DNA from: CAYMQB01 sp964392665
GTDB lineage: Bacteria > Hydrothermota > E44-bin80
Assembly (NCBI GenBank): GCA_964392665.1
Contig: CAYMQB010000048.1
Span: 1-20,758, forward strand
DNA: 20,758 nucleotides
Reading direction: 5' to 3'
Part shown: positions 7,850 to 15,812 of the stretch, piece after piece
How the letters are laid out: every line of letters begins with the position of its first letter
Numbering within the stretch: position 1 is the first letter of the stretch
Position numbers and translations under genes: made by a program
Notes under the pieces: model-generated
Told to the model about the DNA's origin: nothing
The model's database searches: none
Seen by the model: only the letters and a program-made list of their open reading frames with translations

Positions 7850-8518
7850 ATGAAAAAAGAATTTGCGGTTGTACTGGTGAGTGGAGGGATGGATAGTGCC
7901 GTTGTATGCGGCATTGCAAGTAAGAAATATAAACTTGCAATGCTGCACATAAACTATGGGCAGAGAACAGAAGAGCGTGAATTAAAGTCCTTCAATGCAC
8001 TTACAGATTTCTATAAGGCGAAAAAAATACTTGTTGTAAATTTAGAATATTTCAAGAAGATTGGTGGAACAAGTCTTATTGATAAGAATCTTGATATTCC
8101 CGAGGGACTATCAGAGGAGAGTGTGCCATCTACATATGTTCCATTTAGAAATGCCCAGTTTCTTTCCATTGCAGTCTCCTGGGCAGAGGTTATCGGAGCA
8201 TCCGCCATTTTTGTTGGCGCAACAGAAGAGGATGCCGCGGGTTATCCTGACTGCAGAAGAGAGTTCTATTCGGTATTCGACAAACTCGTAAGCGTTGGAA
8301 CAAAGAAGGAAACAAACATAGAAATTATCACTCCGGTAATTGCTATGAAAAAAGACAATATTGTTAGGTTAGGAGCAGAGCTGGGTGTCCCATTTGAACT
8401 TACCTGGTCCTGTTATAAGAATAATGATAAGGCTTGTGGAAAGTGTGATAGTTGCCTGAGAAGAATAAGGGCATTCAAAGAAGCAAGTGTTAAAGATAAA
8501 ATAGAATATTCCCGGTAG
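7850..8518 (+). CDS. queC: 7-cyano-7-deazaguanine synthase QueC
   Basis: 222 residues, normal for QueC. The enzyme converts 7-carboxy-7-deazaguanine to preQ0 with ATP and ammonia in the queuosine tRNA-modification pathway, in the cytoplasm. The sequence shows the PP-loop SGGMDS (11-16), YVPFRN (96-101), GATEEDAAGYPDCRREF (123-139) and four zinc-ligand cysteines at 188, 196, 199 and 202. It starts 18 bases after the large secreted protein, with only a weak AGG upstream, so it may ride on that transcript although the functions are unrelated. No other queuosine genes are in the window. Its stop is one base from the stop of convergent recR, leaving no room for a terminator between them. Confidence 0.96.
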   Translation: MKKEFAVVLVSGGMDSAVVCGIASKKYKLAMLHINYGQRTEERELKSFNALTDFYKAKKILVVNLEYFKKIGGTSLIDKNLDIPEGLSEESVPSTYVPFRNAQFLSIAVSWAEVIGASAIFVGATEEDAAGYPDCRREFYSVFDKLVSVGTKKETNIEIITPVIAMKKDNIVRLGAELGVPFELTWSCYKNNDKACGKCDSCLRRIRAFKEASVKDKIEYSR

Positions 8519-8519
8519 C

Positions 8520-9119
8520 CTATATTTCTCCTCTTGACTTGAAAGCCTTCGAAAGTGTTATTCCATCAATATAATCAATATTACTTCCCATGGGAATGCC
8601 TGTTGCGATTCTTGTTATTTTTATATTATAAGGTTTTAGTATTTTTGAAATATAAAGTGCGGTTGCTTCTCCTTCTGTATCAGGATTTGTTGCGATTACC
8701 ACTTCTTTTATTGAACCTTCCTTTATTCTTTCCACGAGTTCCCTGATTCTGAGTTGTTCGGGCCCTATACCATCGAGTGGCGATAGAGCACCTCCAAGAA
8801 CATGATATAGCCCTTTGTAAAAGTCAGCCCTCTCAAGCGAATAAAGGTCCATAGGTTCTTCTACGACACAGAGTAAATTTCTATCCCTTGAAGGACTTGT
8901 ACATATTTCGCACACATCTTGTTCGGTTATGTTTCCACAAATGGAGCAAAATTTAACTCCTTCTTTTGCTTCCCTTATGGCACTGGCAAGTTCAAGAGCA
9001 TTTTCTTTTGATTCCTTGAGAAGATAAAAAGCAAGTCTCAAGGCTGTTTTTCTGCCTACACCAGGCAACTTTCTCAGCTCTTCGACCAATTTCTCGTGTT
9101 TCTGGGAGAAATATCGCAT
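8520..9119 (-). CDS. recR: Recombination mediator RecR
   Basis: 199 residues, the standard length. RecR works with RecO (and RecF) to load RecA on gapped DNA. Visible are the helix-hairpin-helix LPGVGRKTALRLAFYLL (18-34), a four-cysteine zinc finger (C58, C61, C70, C73) and a Toprim domain (VVEEPMDLYSLE, then ATNPDTEGEATALYI and GIPMGSNIDYID). The ATG lies nine bases after the ebfC stop and lacks a Shine-Dalgarno match, so translation is probably coupled to ebfC. It is last in the dnaX-ebfC-recR unit. Confidence 0.97.
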   Translation of the reverse strand: MRYFSQKHEKLVEELRKLPGVGRKTALRLAFYLLKESKENALELASAIREAKEGVKFCSICGNITEQDVCEICTSPSRDRNLLCVVEEPMDLYSLERADFYKGLYHVLGGALSPLDGIGPEQLRIRELVERIKEGSIKEVVIATNPDTEGEATALYISKILKPYNIKITRIATGIPMGSNIDYIDGITLSKAFKSRGEI

Positions 9120-9128
9120 AGAAGGTTT

Positions 9129-9455
9129 TTACACAGGGATGTTCATGTTGCCCATTCCAGGGATGTTCAAACCACCGGTTATCTTATTCATTTCTTCTTT
9201 GGCAAGTTCATCGGCTTTTCTCTTCGCTTCGTTGACTGCCGCCAGTATTAAATCCTCGAGCATTCCTATATCTTTGGGATTTACGACCTCAGGATCAATC
9301 CTGATTGTCAGAATTTCCTGTTTTCCGTTGGCAGTTACAGTTACCATTCCTCCTCCGGATGTTGCTTCGACTTCTTTTTTTTCGAGTTCCTGTTGCATTT
9401 TTTTGATTTTTTTTTGAAACTCCTGTGCTTGCTTTATGAGATTTTGGAATTTCAT
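9129..9455 (-). CDS. ebfC: YbaB/EbfC nucleoid-associated protein
   Basis: 108 residues. Family members are small homodimeric DNA-binding proteins found with dnaX and recR. The sequence shows the usual N-terminal coiled coil (about 5-30, KQAQEFQKKIKKMQQEL), the central strand region VTVTANGKQEILTIRIDPE and the DLILAAVNEAKRKADELAKEEM helix, followed by a glycine- and methionine-rich tail. It sits between dnaX (43-base gap) and recR (9-base gap), the conserved order in many bacteria. Confidence 0.95.
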   Translation of the reverse strand: MKFQNLIKQAQEFQKKIKKMQQELEKKEVEATSGGGMVTVTANGKQEILTIRIDPEVVNPKDIGMLEDLILAAVNEAKRKADELAKEEMNKITGGLNIPGMGNMNIPV

Positions 9456-9498
9456 TTAAGCATACCTTTCATTTCCTTCCCTTTTTTAATTTTCAGAT

Positions 9499-11073
9499 TC
9501 ACATATTATCGGGGTTTTCGATTTTTGCATTTAAAATTTCCTGTGCTCTTTTTATTTTTTCATCATCCGGAAGTGCATTTTCCGTTATCCTGTCCTCACG
9601 TTTTGTGCTTTCTATTTTTCTCCTTTCTTCGATGAGTTTGAATTTTGCTTTTTCTCCAAAAATTGAATGTAATGCGTTTTCTATGAGTTTTGTTCTATCT
9701 TTATGCTCCAGATGGTGTTTCAAGAAACCATTAGGTTCATTGGTCTTGATAGTAAGAACACTGTTTTCGTAAGATACGGGAACGAAATTTTCGAGGATTG
9801 CAGCTACAGAATTTTTTTCATCTTTTACTAAATTGACCACTTTCTTCCACAAGTCTTCAAGAGAACCTGGATTTGGTTTCTTTTCTTGTTCGGGCGTATC
9901 GCCATATTCCATATTGCTTTCAGCTACCTTTTCAACTGGAATAGAATTTTCCATACGCTCGATTTTTTCTATTAGTTCCTTAATCTGAAGCGTATCCTCC
10001 AACCTGGAAAGAGTCAGGAATTCGAGTTCAACAAAGATTCTTGACAAGCTTGAATTTTTCATTTTTCTTATCAGGAAGGAAAGTTTATTCAACATTTGCA
10101 GAAGGGAAAAACTGGTGAATAGGTTTTTTTTCTCTAAATATTTGTTTTCCTCCTGTTCCGATAGATCGGGAATTGTCACACCATTTTTAAGCAGGAAGAT
10201 TTTTCTCAAGTGTTTTATGTAACCGGAAATGAGTTCTTCCATATCGTAGCCACTGTCAAAAAGTGAGTCGATAATTTCGAGTATTTTCTTCTCACTTTTG
10301 GCTTTTATTGCATCGGTTATGGAAAAATAAATTTCGTCTTCAACCAGACCGAACATATTTCTTACTGAATTTTCTGTTATCTCTTTATCTGAGTAAGTAA
10401 AGAGTTGGTCAAGCATGCTCTCAGCATCCCGTAAACTACCATCTGCCTGTCTTGCGATCAATTTCACGGCAAGGTCGTTTATATTTATTTTTTCCTTTTT
10501 TGATATTTCTTTGATTTTGGTTTCTATTTCTGGAACTGTCAGTCGTCTGAAATTGAATCTTTGACATCTGGAAAGAATGGTCATTGGAACCTGGTGTGGC
10601 TCGGTTGTGGCAAATATGAAGATAACATGTTTCGGGGGTTCCTCAAGGGTTTTAAGCAATGCATTAAATGCATGTGTTGTGAGCATATGAACTTCGTCGA
10701 TGATGTATATTTTGTATCTACTTGTTCCGGGAGCATATCTCGTATTCTCTCTGAGAGTTCTTATCTCATCTATGCCTCTATTGGATGCCCCGTCTATTTC
10801 CAATACATCGAGATTCATCGAATTGTTGATTTCCTTACAGTTCGAGCAAGTATTGCAAGGATGTTCGGTTGGTCCTCCTTTGCAATTGAGCGATTTGGCA
10901 AGCACTCTTGCAGTAGTTGTTTTGCCAACCCCTCTGGGACCGGAAAAAAGGTAAGCATGAGCAACTCGGCTTTCTTTTATTGCATTTGTGAGAGTTCTGG
11001 TTATGTGTTCCTGTCCGACGATTTCACTGAAGTCTTTCGGTCTATATTCTCTAGCAATTACAATGTATGCCAT
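9499..11073 (-). CDS. dnaX: DNA polymerase III subunit gamma/tau
   Basis: 524 residues. This clamp-loader ATPase organises the replicative polymerase. It carries Walker A GPRGVGKT (45-52), zinc cysteines 64, 73, 76 and 79, Walker B YIIDEVHM (123-130), the sensor region FIFATTEPHQVPMTILSRC with the SRC motif at 168-170, and GSLRDAESMLDQ (212-223). Domain III runs to about residue 370, then a linker and a C-terminal domain (about 405-490) of tau type. The start is set by AAGGA (11079-11083 on the plus strand), five bases upstream. A run of eight A on the coding strand at codons 315-317 could slip, but it lies within domain III. Together with the SRP RNA upstream the order matches scr-dnaX-yaaK-recR of Bacillus. 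Confidence 0.97.
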   Translation of the reverse strand: MAYIVIAREYRPKDFSEIVGQEHITRTLTNAIKESRVAHAYLFSGPRGVGKTTTARVLAKSLNCKGGPTEHPCNTCSNCKEINNSMNLDVLEIDGASNRGIDEIRTLRENTRYAPGTSRYKIYIIDEVHMLTTHAFNALLKTLEEPPKHVIFIFATTEPHQVPMTILSRCQRFNFRRLTVPEIETKIKEISKKEKININDLAVKLIARQADGSLRDAESMLDQLFTYSDKEITENSVRNMFGLVEDEIYFSITDAIKAKSEKKILEIIDSLFDSGYDMEELISGYIKHLRKIFLLKNGVTIPDLSEQEENKYLEKKNLFTSFSLLQMLNKLSFLIRKMKNSSLSRIFVELEFLTLSRLEDTLQIKELIEKIERMENSIPVEKVAESNMEYGDTPEQEKKPNPGSLEDLWKKVVNLVKDEKNSVAAILENFVPVSYENSVLTIKTNEPNGFLKHHLEHKDRTKLIENALHSIFGEKAKFKLIEERRKIESTKREDRITENALPDDEKIKRAQEILNAKIENPDNM

Positions 11074-11085
11074 ATTATTCCTTAC

Positions 11086-11112
11086 CGTAAAGAACGCAAA
11101 GTCCGCAAAGGT
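11086..11112. repeat. Three-unit 9-base repeat beside dnaX ribosome binding site
   Basis: Units of nine bases starting at 11086, 11095 and 11104 share the pattern CGnAAAGnn. The array ends three bases from the Shine-Dalgarno sequence of dnaX. A single CGCAAAG also occurs at 18719-18725. Confidence 0.6.
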
Positions 11113-11256
11113 TGATTCATTTTTTCATATGCCTATTTAAAATTACGTTTCCTTCATATTTCCTGGTTTCCACTTCATTGGATTCTATTATTATATCTCC
11201 GATACTCTCGCTCTCCCATACTCCGTTTCTACAGGTGTATTTTCTCAACAGTAATG

Positions 11257-11331
11257 TCGGGGCGGTCGGATTTGAACCGACGGCCCCCAGCCCCCCATGC
11301 TGGTGCGCTAACCGGACTGCGCCACGCCCCG
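11257..11331 (-). tRNA. tRNA-Pro (anticodon GGG)
   Basis: 75 bases folding as a full cloverleaf: 7-bp acceptor stem (CGGGGCG with CGCCCCG), D stem GCGC/GCGC, anticodon stem CCAGC/GCTGG around ATGGGGG, T stem GTCGG/CCGAC around TTCAAAT, discriminator A at 11257. The anticodon GGG is at 11294-11296 on the plus strand. CCA is not encoded (CAT follows), so a CCA-adding enzyme is needed. Its 5' end is three bases past the predicted 3' end of the SRP RNA. Confidence 0.97.
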
Positions 11332-11334
11332 ATT

Positions 11335-11605
11335 GGTCGTGCACCTGAAAGTTGAGAAGAGCTGGATAGGGTTTAAGCGGGAAGAAAACTCCAGCCAGGT
11401 AAACCTCGATCAGACACAAACATTCTTACCGCTGCTACCTTCCGGTCCTGACGGGGTTCGAAATATATATCTATGGAGGGTCCAGCCTTCAGCGTCACCA
11501 CCCGCATAAACTATTCTATCCGACGCTTACCTCCTATCAGTAGTTGACCCTGCTATAGCGGATTGCAGGTAACAGGGCACCGCTAACTCCCCGTCTAGCA
11601 CGACC
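11335..11605 (-). ncRNA. ffs: Signal recognition particle RNA, large bacterial type
   Basis: The apical domain is unmistakable at about 11427-11452: GTCAGGACCGGAAGGTAGCA with the GGAA tetraloop at 11440-11443. The 5' part (GTGCTAGACGGGGAG, GCGGTGCCCTGTTACC) matches the Alu domain of Bacillus-type SRP RNA. The ends are set by the closing helix: GGTCGTGC at the 5' end pairs with GCACGACC at the 3' end, giving about 271 bases. The RNA scaffolds Ffh for co-translational membrane targeting. It has its own promoter and appears to be co-transcribed with tRNA-Pro. Confidence 0.95.
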
Positions 11606-11617
11606 TATTTTTTAAAT

Positions 11618-11646
11618 TTTATAACAGAAAATAAAATCTATGTCAA
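11618..11646 (-). promoter_or_regulatory. Sigma-70 promoter of SRP RNA
   Basis: On the minus strand TTGACA (11646-11641) and TATAAA (11623-11618) are 17 bases apart, giving a start near 11611, six bases before the paired 5' end of the SRP RNA. It probably also drives tRNA-Pro and possibly dnaX-ebfC-recR. Confidence 0.8.
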
Positions 11647-11709
11647 TACATTTCTTTGTAGAAATTGTTATTTTCCCCAGCACTTGAATGGTTTGAAGCC
11701 AAATTTCGC

Positions 11710-11738
11710 TTGACGGATCAAAAAATAGGTGATAGTGT
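11710..11738 (+). promoter_or_regulatory. Candidate promoter of nadC, leaderless geometry
   Basis: TTGACG at 11710-11715, 17-base spacer, TAGTGT at 11733-11738. Six bases separate the -10 box from the A of the nadC ATG at 11745, the expected start position. The -10 box is weak, matching the consensus at the three most conserved positions. Confidence 0.5.
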
Positions 11739-11744
11739 TATCTC

Positions 11745-12587
11745 ATGATCAGCAAGAAGGTCGTTCGAAATATAGTGAAAAGAGCCTTAAAAGAGGATAT
11801 TGGAAAGGCAGATATTACTACGAAGTTGGCAGTTCCGCAAGGGGTAAAAGCGATTGGTGTGATTATTGCAAAGGGAAATGGTATTCTTTCAGGAGGAATT
11901 GTTGCCAGTGAGGTGTTCAATGCTGTGGATAGTAACATTAGAGTTACCTTTCATGAAAAGGATGGAGCAAAACTTACTATGGGCATGGCAATTGCAGACA
12001 TACAGGGAAATGCTCATTCCCTTCTTTCATCCGAAAGGGTAGCCCTTAACTTTTTGCAGAGGATGAGTGGGATTTCAACACTTACAAATAAGTATGTTGA
12101 GAGAGTAAAAGGGACCGGTACCAAGATTCTGGATACAAGAAAAACTACGCCAAATTTGAGGATTTTGGAGAAGTACGCTGTTCGAATTGGTGGAGGATTC
12201 AATCACAGAATGGGATTGTACGACCAAATTTTGATCAAGGATAATCATATTGGTCTGGGAGGAGGTATAAGGAATGTTTTGAAGAAGGTAAAGAGATTAG
12301 ATTCAAACAAGATTTTTACAGAAATCGAAGTTCAGAATGTAAATCAACTTAGAGAGGTTTTATCATTTGATGTGGACAGGATAATGCTTGATAATATGGC
12401 TATTGAGGATATAAAAGAGGCAGTATTTATTGTTAAAGGGAAGTGCGAGGTTGAGGTAAGCGGTAAGGTTCGCTTGCAGAACGTCAGGGAAATTGCGGAA
12501 ACCGGAGTAAATTATATTTCCGTAGGTGCACTAACACATTCATATAAATCTATTGACTTAAGTATGGAGGTTAGGGAAATAGGTTAA
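11745..12587 (+). CDS. nadC: Nicotinate-nucleotide pyrophosphorylase (carboxylating) NadC
   Basis: 280 residues, normal length. NadC converts quinolinate and PRPP to nicotinate mononucleotide, the last step of de novo pyridine-ring formation for NAD. Recognisable motifs are the conserved LDTRKTTPNLR, VRIGGGFNHRMGLYDQILIK and KDNHI segments, then EIEVQN, DRIMLDNM, EVSGKV and the C-terminal YISVGALTHS. No well-placed Shine-Dalgarno exists: AGGTGAT lies 11 bases from the ATG. A promoter geometry fitting a leaderless mRNA is seen instead. The gene stands alone on the plus strand; its stop is 11 bases from the stop of the convergent LytM-like gene. No nadA or nadB nearby. Confidence 0.96.
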   Translation: MISKKVVRNIVKRALKEDIGKADITTKLAVPQGVKAIGVIIAKGNGILSGGIVASEVFNAVDSNIRVTFHEKDGAKLTMGMAIADIQGNAHSLLSSERVALNFLQRMSGISTLTNKYVERVKGTGTKILDTRKTTPNLRILEKYAVRIGGGFNHRMGLYDQILIKDNHIGLGGGIRNVLKKVKRLDSNKIFTEIEVQNVNQLREVLSFDVDRIMLDNMAIEDIKEAVFIVKGKCEVEVSGKVRLQNVREIAETGVNYISVGALTHSYKSIDLSMEVREIG

Positions 12588-12598
12588 AATGGGGAATC

Positions 12599-13474
12599 TC
12601 AAAATTTGCGTTCCATAGTTTCTATATTCTCGAAAATAAAATAGAGTGGATTTTCCCTTTTACCGTTCTTCATTACTTCATAATAGAGGCATGGACCTGT
12701 CACCCTTCCAGTTTTTCCAACATATCCAATTATATCGCCTCGTTTTATATAATCTCCTTCTTCCACTCTGGTCGACCGTAGATGTCCATATTTTGTCATA
12801 TACCGTGTGCTGTGTACTATCAAGAGGAAAAGTCCAATTCCATCCTCCACTCCCTTTCTCAATACAGAACCGTCGGCAGCAGAGTACACCGGCGAACCCT
12901 TTGCTGCCACGAATGTAACACCAGGATGAAATCTTATCTGGTCAGTGATAATATCGTTAATATAACCATAACCTTTGCTTAATCGTCCATTTACAGGCTT
13001 TATTGAGGGTATGTAAGAAAAAAGTTTTTCGTTTTTGCTTAGTTTCTGAGAAACACTTGAAAAAATTTCCCTATTTCTTCTGCTAATTACAATAAGGGTA
13101 TCTAATTGTTGGGAAATCGTAAATCCATCCAATGATAATCCAGATGTATGAGAATTTGGAAGTTTTTGAACATCAAGGATTGGCTCTATTCTCTGTGCCT
13201 CATTATCAAGTTGTTTAACTTTGTCTTTCATAATAGTTAGCTTTTCCCGCAATTCTTCTCCTGCCTGTCCTAAAGTTTTGTTTTCTGTTCGCAAAAATGA
13301 GACATCTTTTTCTCTAACCAATGCTTTTTCAGACTGCCCGAATACTTTTATGAGAGATAGGACAGAAATTCCAACAAGAACGACGACAAACAGGAAGATT
13401 AGTATAAAAAACAAGGGTTTTTTTCCGCCTGCTGGCTGATTTGGAATAACTGAAAGATTGAATCCTTTTTTCAT
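12599..13474 (-). CDS. Membrane-anchored coiled-coil LytM (M23-like) protein lacking zinc ligands
   Basis: 291 residues. A short cytoplasmic basic N-terminus precedes one membrane segment (about 20-43), a coiled coil (about 48-100), a linker and a LytM/M23 domain (about 165-280). In active M23 endopeptidases zinc is bound by the His and Asp of HxxxD and by the second His of HxH. Here His183 is kept, but the Asp position is Thr187 (HPGVT) and the HxH motif reads C262-L-Y264 (GPCLYYEV). His231 of the YGHL motif remains. It therefore looks catalytically dead, like EnvC- and NlpD-type activators of amidases; that role is inferred. The ATG overlaps the sigma-factor stop by one base (TAATG), implying translational coupling. 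It is the last gene of the htrA-sigma unit. Confidence 0.85.
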   Translation of the reverse strand: MKKGFNLSVIPNQPAGGKKPLFFILIFLFVVVLVGISVLSLIKVFGQSEKALVREKDVSFLRTENKTLGQAGEELREKLTIMKDKVKQLDNEAQRIEPILDVQKLPNSHTSGLSLDGFTISQQLDTLIVISRRNREIFSSVSQKLSKNEKLFSYIPSIKPVNGRLSKGYGYINDIITDQIRFHPGVTFVAAKGSPVYSAADGSVLRKGVEDGIGLFLLIVHSTRYMTKYGHLRSTRVEEGDYIKRGDIIGYVGKTGRVTGPCLYYEVMKNGKRENPLYFIFENIETMERKF

Positions 13475-14325
13475 TATTTGTAAGATTGAAGAAGAAACGA
13501 ATCAGGGAAGTTGCGAACTTTGGTCAACGCTTTTTCTTTTAATTGTCTCACCCTTTCTCTCGACAGATCGAGTGTCTGTCCAATTTCTTCAAGGGTATGT
13601 GGTCTCTCGCCATTTAAGCCAAAATACAGGATGAGAATTTTAAATTCTCTTGCAGGCAATTTTTTAAGTTGTCTCATAATTTCGTTCTTGAAGTTCTTTC
13701 GTGAGAAAATTTCTTCCGGAGAAGGATAAGTCTTGGAAAAAATAATGTCAATAAAGTATAGATTTTCAGTTGAAGAAACTGGGGCATCTAGAGAAATATC
13801 CTGTTTTGCCATTGAAATCGCTCTTTTAACTTCCTGTGTTTTAAGTTTAAGGGCTTTTGCGATTTCCTCTTCCGATGGCTCTCTGCCCCCTGTTTTTCGT
13901 TTAAGTTTAGCTCTCATTTTGGCAATATCTCTTATCTTTTGTTTTTGATTTAATGGTAGCCTTACTATTCTCGTTTGTTCTGCGATAGTCTTAAGAATTG
14001 CCTGCTTGATCCACCAAACTGCGTAAGAGATAAATCTGACATTTCTGGAAACATCAAATTTCTTTGCCGCCCTTAGGAGTCCAATATTTCCTTCATTAAT
14101 AAGGTCCATTAGGGGTATGCCATAATCCTTATACATTTTTGCAATACTAACGACAAACCTCAGGTTTGAAGAAACCAGTTTCTCTACAGATTTTTTGCTG
14201 CCTTTCTTTATTTTTTTTGCCAGTTTAACTTCTTCTTCTTTTGTCAGTAAAGGATAGATTTGTATTTCTCTTAGATATATCGATAAAGGTTCGTCTGTTA
14301 TTTTGCTTTGATTTTCTACAAGCAC
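13474..14325 (-). CDS. Sigma-70 family RNA polymerase sigma factor, RpoD/RpoS-like without region 1.1
   Basis: 283 residues starting at GTG, with AGGA six bases upstream. Region 1.2 is at about 11-40, region 2 at 44-116 (DLINEGNIGLLRAAKKFD, RFISYAVWWIKQAI), region 3 at 120-180 and region 4 at 205-272, with the -35-recognising helix-turn-helix TLEEIGQTLDLSRERVRQLK at 244-263. The compact form lacks the long acidic N-terminus of RpoD, so it could be a group 2 (RpoS-like) factor or the short primary sigma of the lineage. Its position behind htrA (20-base gap) and fused to the LytM-like gene by a one-base overlap suggests a stress-response role, though primary-sigma function cannot be excluded. 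Confidence 0.92.
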   Translation of the reverse strand: MLVENQSKITDEPLSIYLREIQIYPLLTKEEEVKLAKKIKKGSKKSVEKLVSSNLRFVVSIAKMYKDYGIPLMDLINEGNIGLLRAAKKFDVSRNVRFISYAVWWIKQAILKTIAEQTRIVRLPLNQKQKIRDIAKMRAKLKRKTGGREPSEEEIAKALKLKTQEVKRAISMAKQDISLDAPVSSTENLYFIDIIFSKTYPSPEEIFSRKNFKNEIMRQLKKLPAREFKILILYFGLNGERPHTLEEIGQTLDLSRERVRQLKEKALTKVRNFPDSFLLQSYK

Positions 14326-14345
14326 CGATTTTCCTGTATTATGGT

Positions 14346-15812
14346 TTATTGCTCTATTGCCAGAAAGATGATGTATCCATTTTGTTTCTTTATTTGAAAT
14401 GTTATATGTGGAGATTTTTCGTAAATTTTGGTCGCTTTTTTGTAGTCACTCAAGTTTCTGATATAAATATTCCCGATTCTTTTAATGATATCCTCATTTT
14501 CAATTCCTGCTTCAGCTGCCGGACTATTTTCCCCCACTTTTACTACCTTAACTCCTGATTCTTCTTCATCAGATCCTACGTTTGAGACCGTCAAACCCAG
14601 CCAACCTTTTTGCTCCTGTTCCTCACTCTTTACTATTTGCTCATCGGATGGCATTTCAGCTATTGTTATGCTAAAGGTTTTCTCTTTTCCATCCCTTATT
14701 ATTTCAGTCTTTATCCTTGATCTGGGTTTACTTTCAGCGACTTTAAATCGGAATTTTCCCAGGTCGGTGACTGTCTCGCCGTCGAATTTTATTATGATAT
14801 CACCATCCATTAACCCTGATTTAGCGGCAGGTGAATTGCTCAACACTTTTGTTATTATTACGCCTTTTGCGTTTTTGAGGTTAAGTCCTTTTGCTATTTC
14901 TGGAGTCAGTTCCTGTATGGAAACACCGATCCAGCCTCTTGTAATTCTGCCTTTGTTAATCAATTGATTGGCAATAGACTTTGCTAAATTAGCCGGGACT
15001 GCGAATCCTATACCGACGTTTCCTCCGCTGGGGCTTGCGATTGCAGAATTAATACCAATTACTTCTCCATCGATACTGACAAGTGGACCTCCACTATTGC
15101 CAGAATTAATCGCAGCATCGGTCTGGATAAAATCCTGGTAGGTAGGTCCATGACTGAGAAGAACGTTGGTTCTGCCTTTTGCGCTGATTACACCAACTGT
15201 CATCGTCTGGCTAAATCCAAAAGGACTCCCGAATGCGATAGCCCAATCTCCAATCTCCAATTTGTCGGAATCGCCGAGTTTTGCGAATTTTAGATGTTCT
15301 TTTGTTGCGATTTTTAGAACCGCGACATCGGTTTTGGAATCCGTACCTATGATTTTGACTTCATCTGACTTGTAGGTAGTGTTGTCGGAGAGTGTAACGA
15401 TTATCTTATCCGCACCTTGAACAACATGATTATTGGTAAGAATATATCCTTGTTCCGAGAATATTACTCCGGAGCCAAGACTTTTTGCTTTTCTTTCAAA
15501 TTCCTTTGGCACCTGTCCGAAGAATTCCTGGAAAGGGAAGTCAAAAAAGGGCGATTTGACTCTGATGATTCTTTCTGCGCTTATGTTAACGACTGCTGGA
15601 AGGATTTGCTTTGCAATGGAAGTAAATGGACTTTTTTGTGTGTAAGCAGAGCCAGGTAATGTATGTGGATTATTTTCCAGTGCAAAGGTCTCTTCGACAT
15701 TTTTCCTGCTGAAAATATTTATGTTAGATGCAATAACCAATCCGAAAATAAATGCAATTACAGCAACCATTGCCGTAAATACAGCACCAGCGATATATCC
15801 CTTACTCCTCAT
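14346..15812 (-). CDS. htrA: HtrA/Deg-family periplasmic serine protease with two PDZ domains
   Basis: 488 residues. An N-terminal membrane segment (about 8-29) serves as signal anchor. The trypsin-like domain carries the triad His129 (TNNHVV), Asp162 (KTDVAVLKI) and Ser240 (GNSGGPL). PDZ1 covers about 290-390 (GWIGVSIQELTPEIAKGL) and PDZ2 about 404-488 (GWLGLTVSNV). It should degrade or refold misfolded envelope proteins. ATG 15812 lies inside the last codons of the MerR-type gene (11-base overlap) with AAGGAG seven bases upstream, so the two are co-translated. Downstream follow the sigma factor and the LytM-like protein, which makes an envelope-stress operon likely. Confidence 0.96.
   Translation of the reverse strand: MRSKGYIAGAVFTAMVAVIAFIFGLVIASNINIFSRKNVEETFALENNPHTLPGSAYTQKSPFTSIAKQILPAVVNISAERIIRVKSPFFDFPFQEFFGQVPKEFERKAKSLGSGVIFSEQGYILTNNHVVQGADKIIVTLSDNTTYKSDEVKIIGTDSKTDVAVLKIATKEHLKFAKLGDSDKLEIGDWAIAFGSPFGFSQTMTVGVISAKGRTNVLLSHGPTYQDFIQTDAAINSGNSGGPLVSIDGEVIGINSAIASPSGGNVGIGFAVPANLAKSIANQLINKGRITRGWIGVSIQELTPEIAKGLNLKNAKGVIITKVLSNSPAAKSGLMDGDIIIKFDGETVTDLGKFRFKVAESKPRSRIKTEIIRDGKEKTFSITIAEMPSDEQIVKSEEQEQKGWLGLTVSNVGSDEEESGVKVVKVGENSPAAEAGIENEDIIKRIGNIYIRNLSDYKKATKIYEKSPHITFQIKKQNGYIIFLAIEQ

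Noticed and set aside
11117..11221. 34-codon reading frame between tRNA-Pro and dnaX
   Set aside because: The possible ribosome binding site is one base from the ATG and the peptide has no recognisable features; it is more likely leader sequence of the dnaX transcript.
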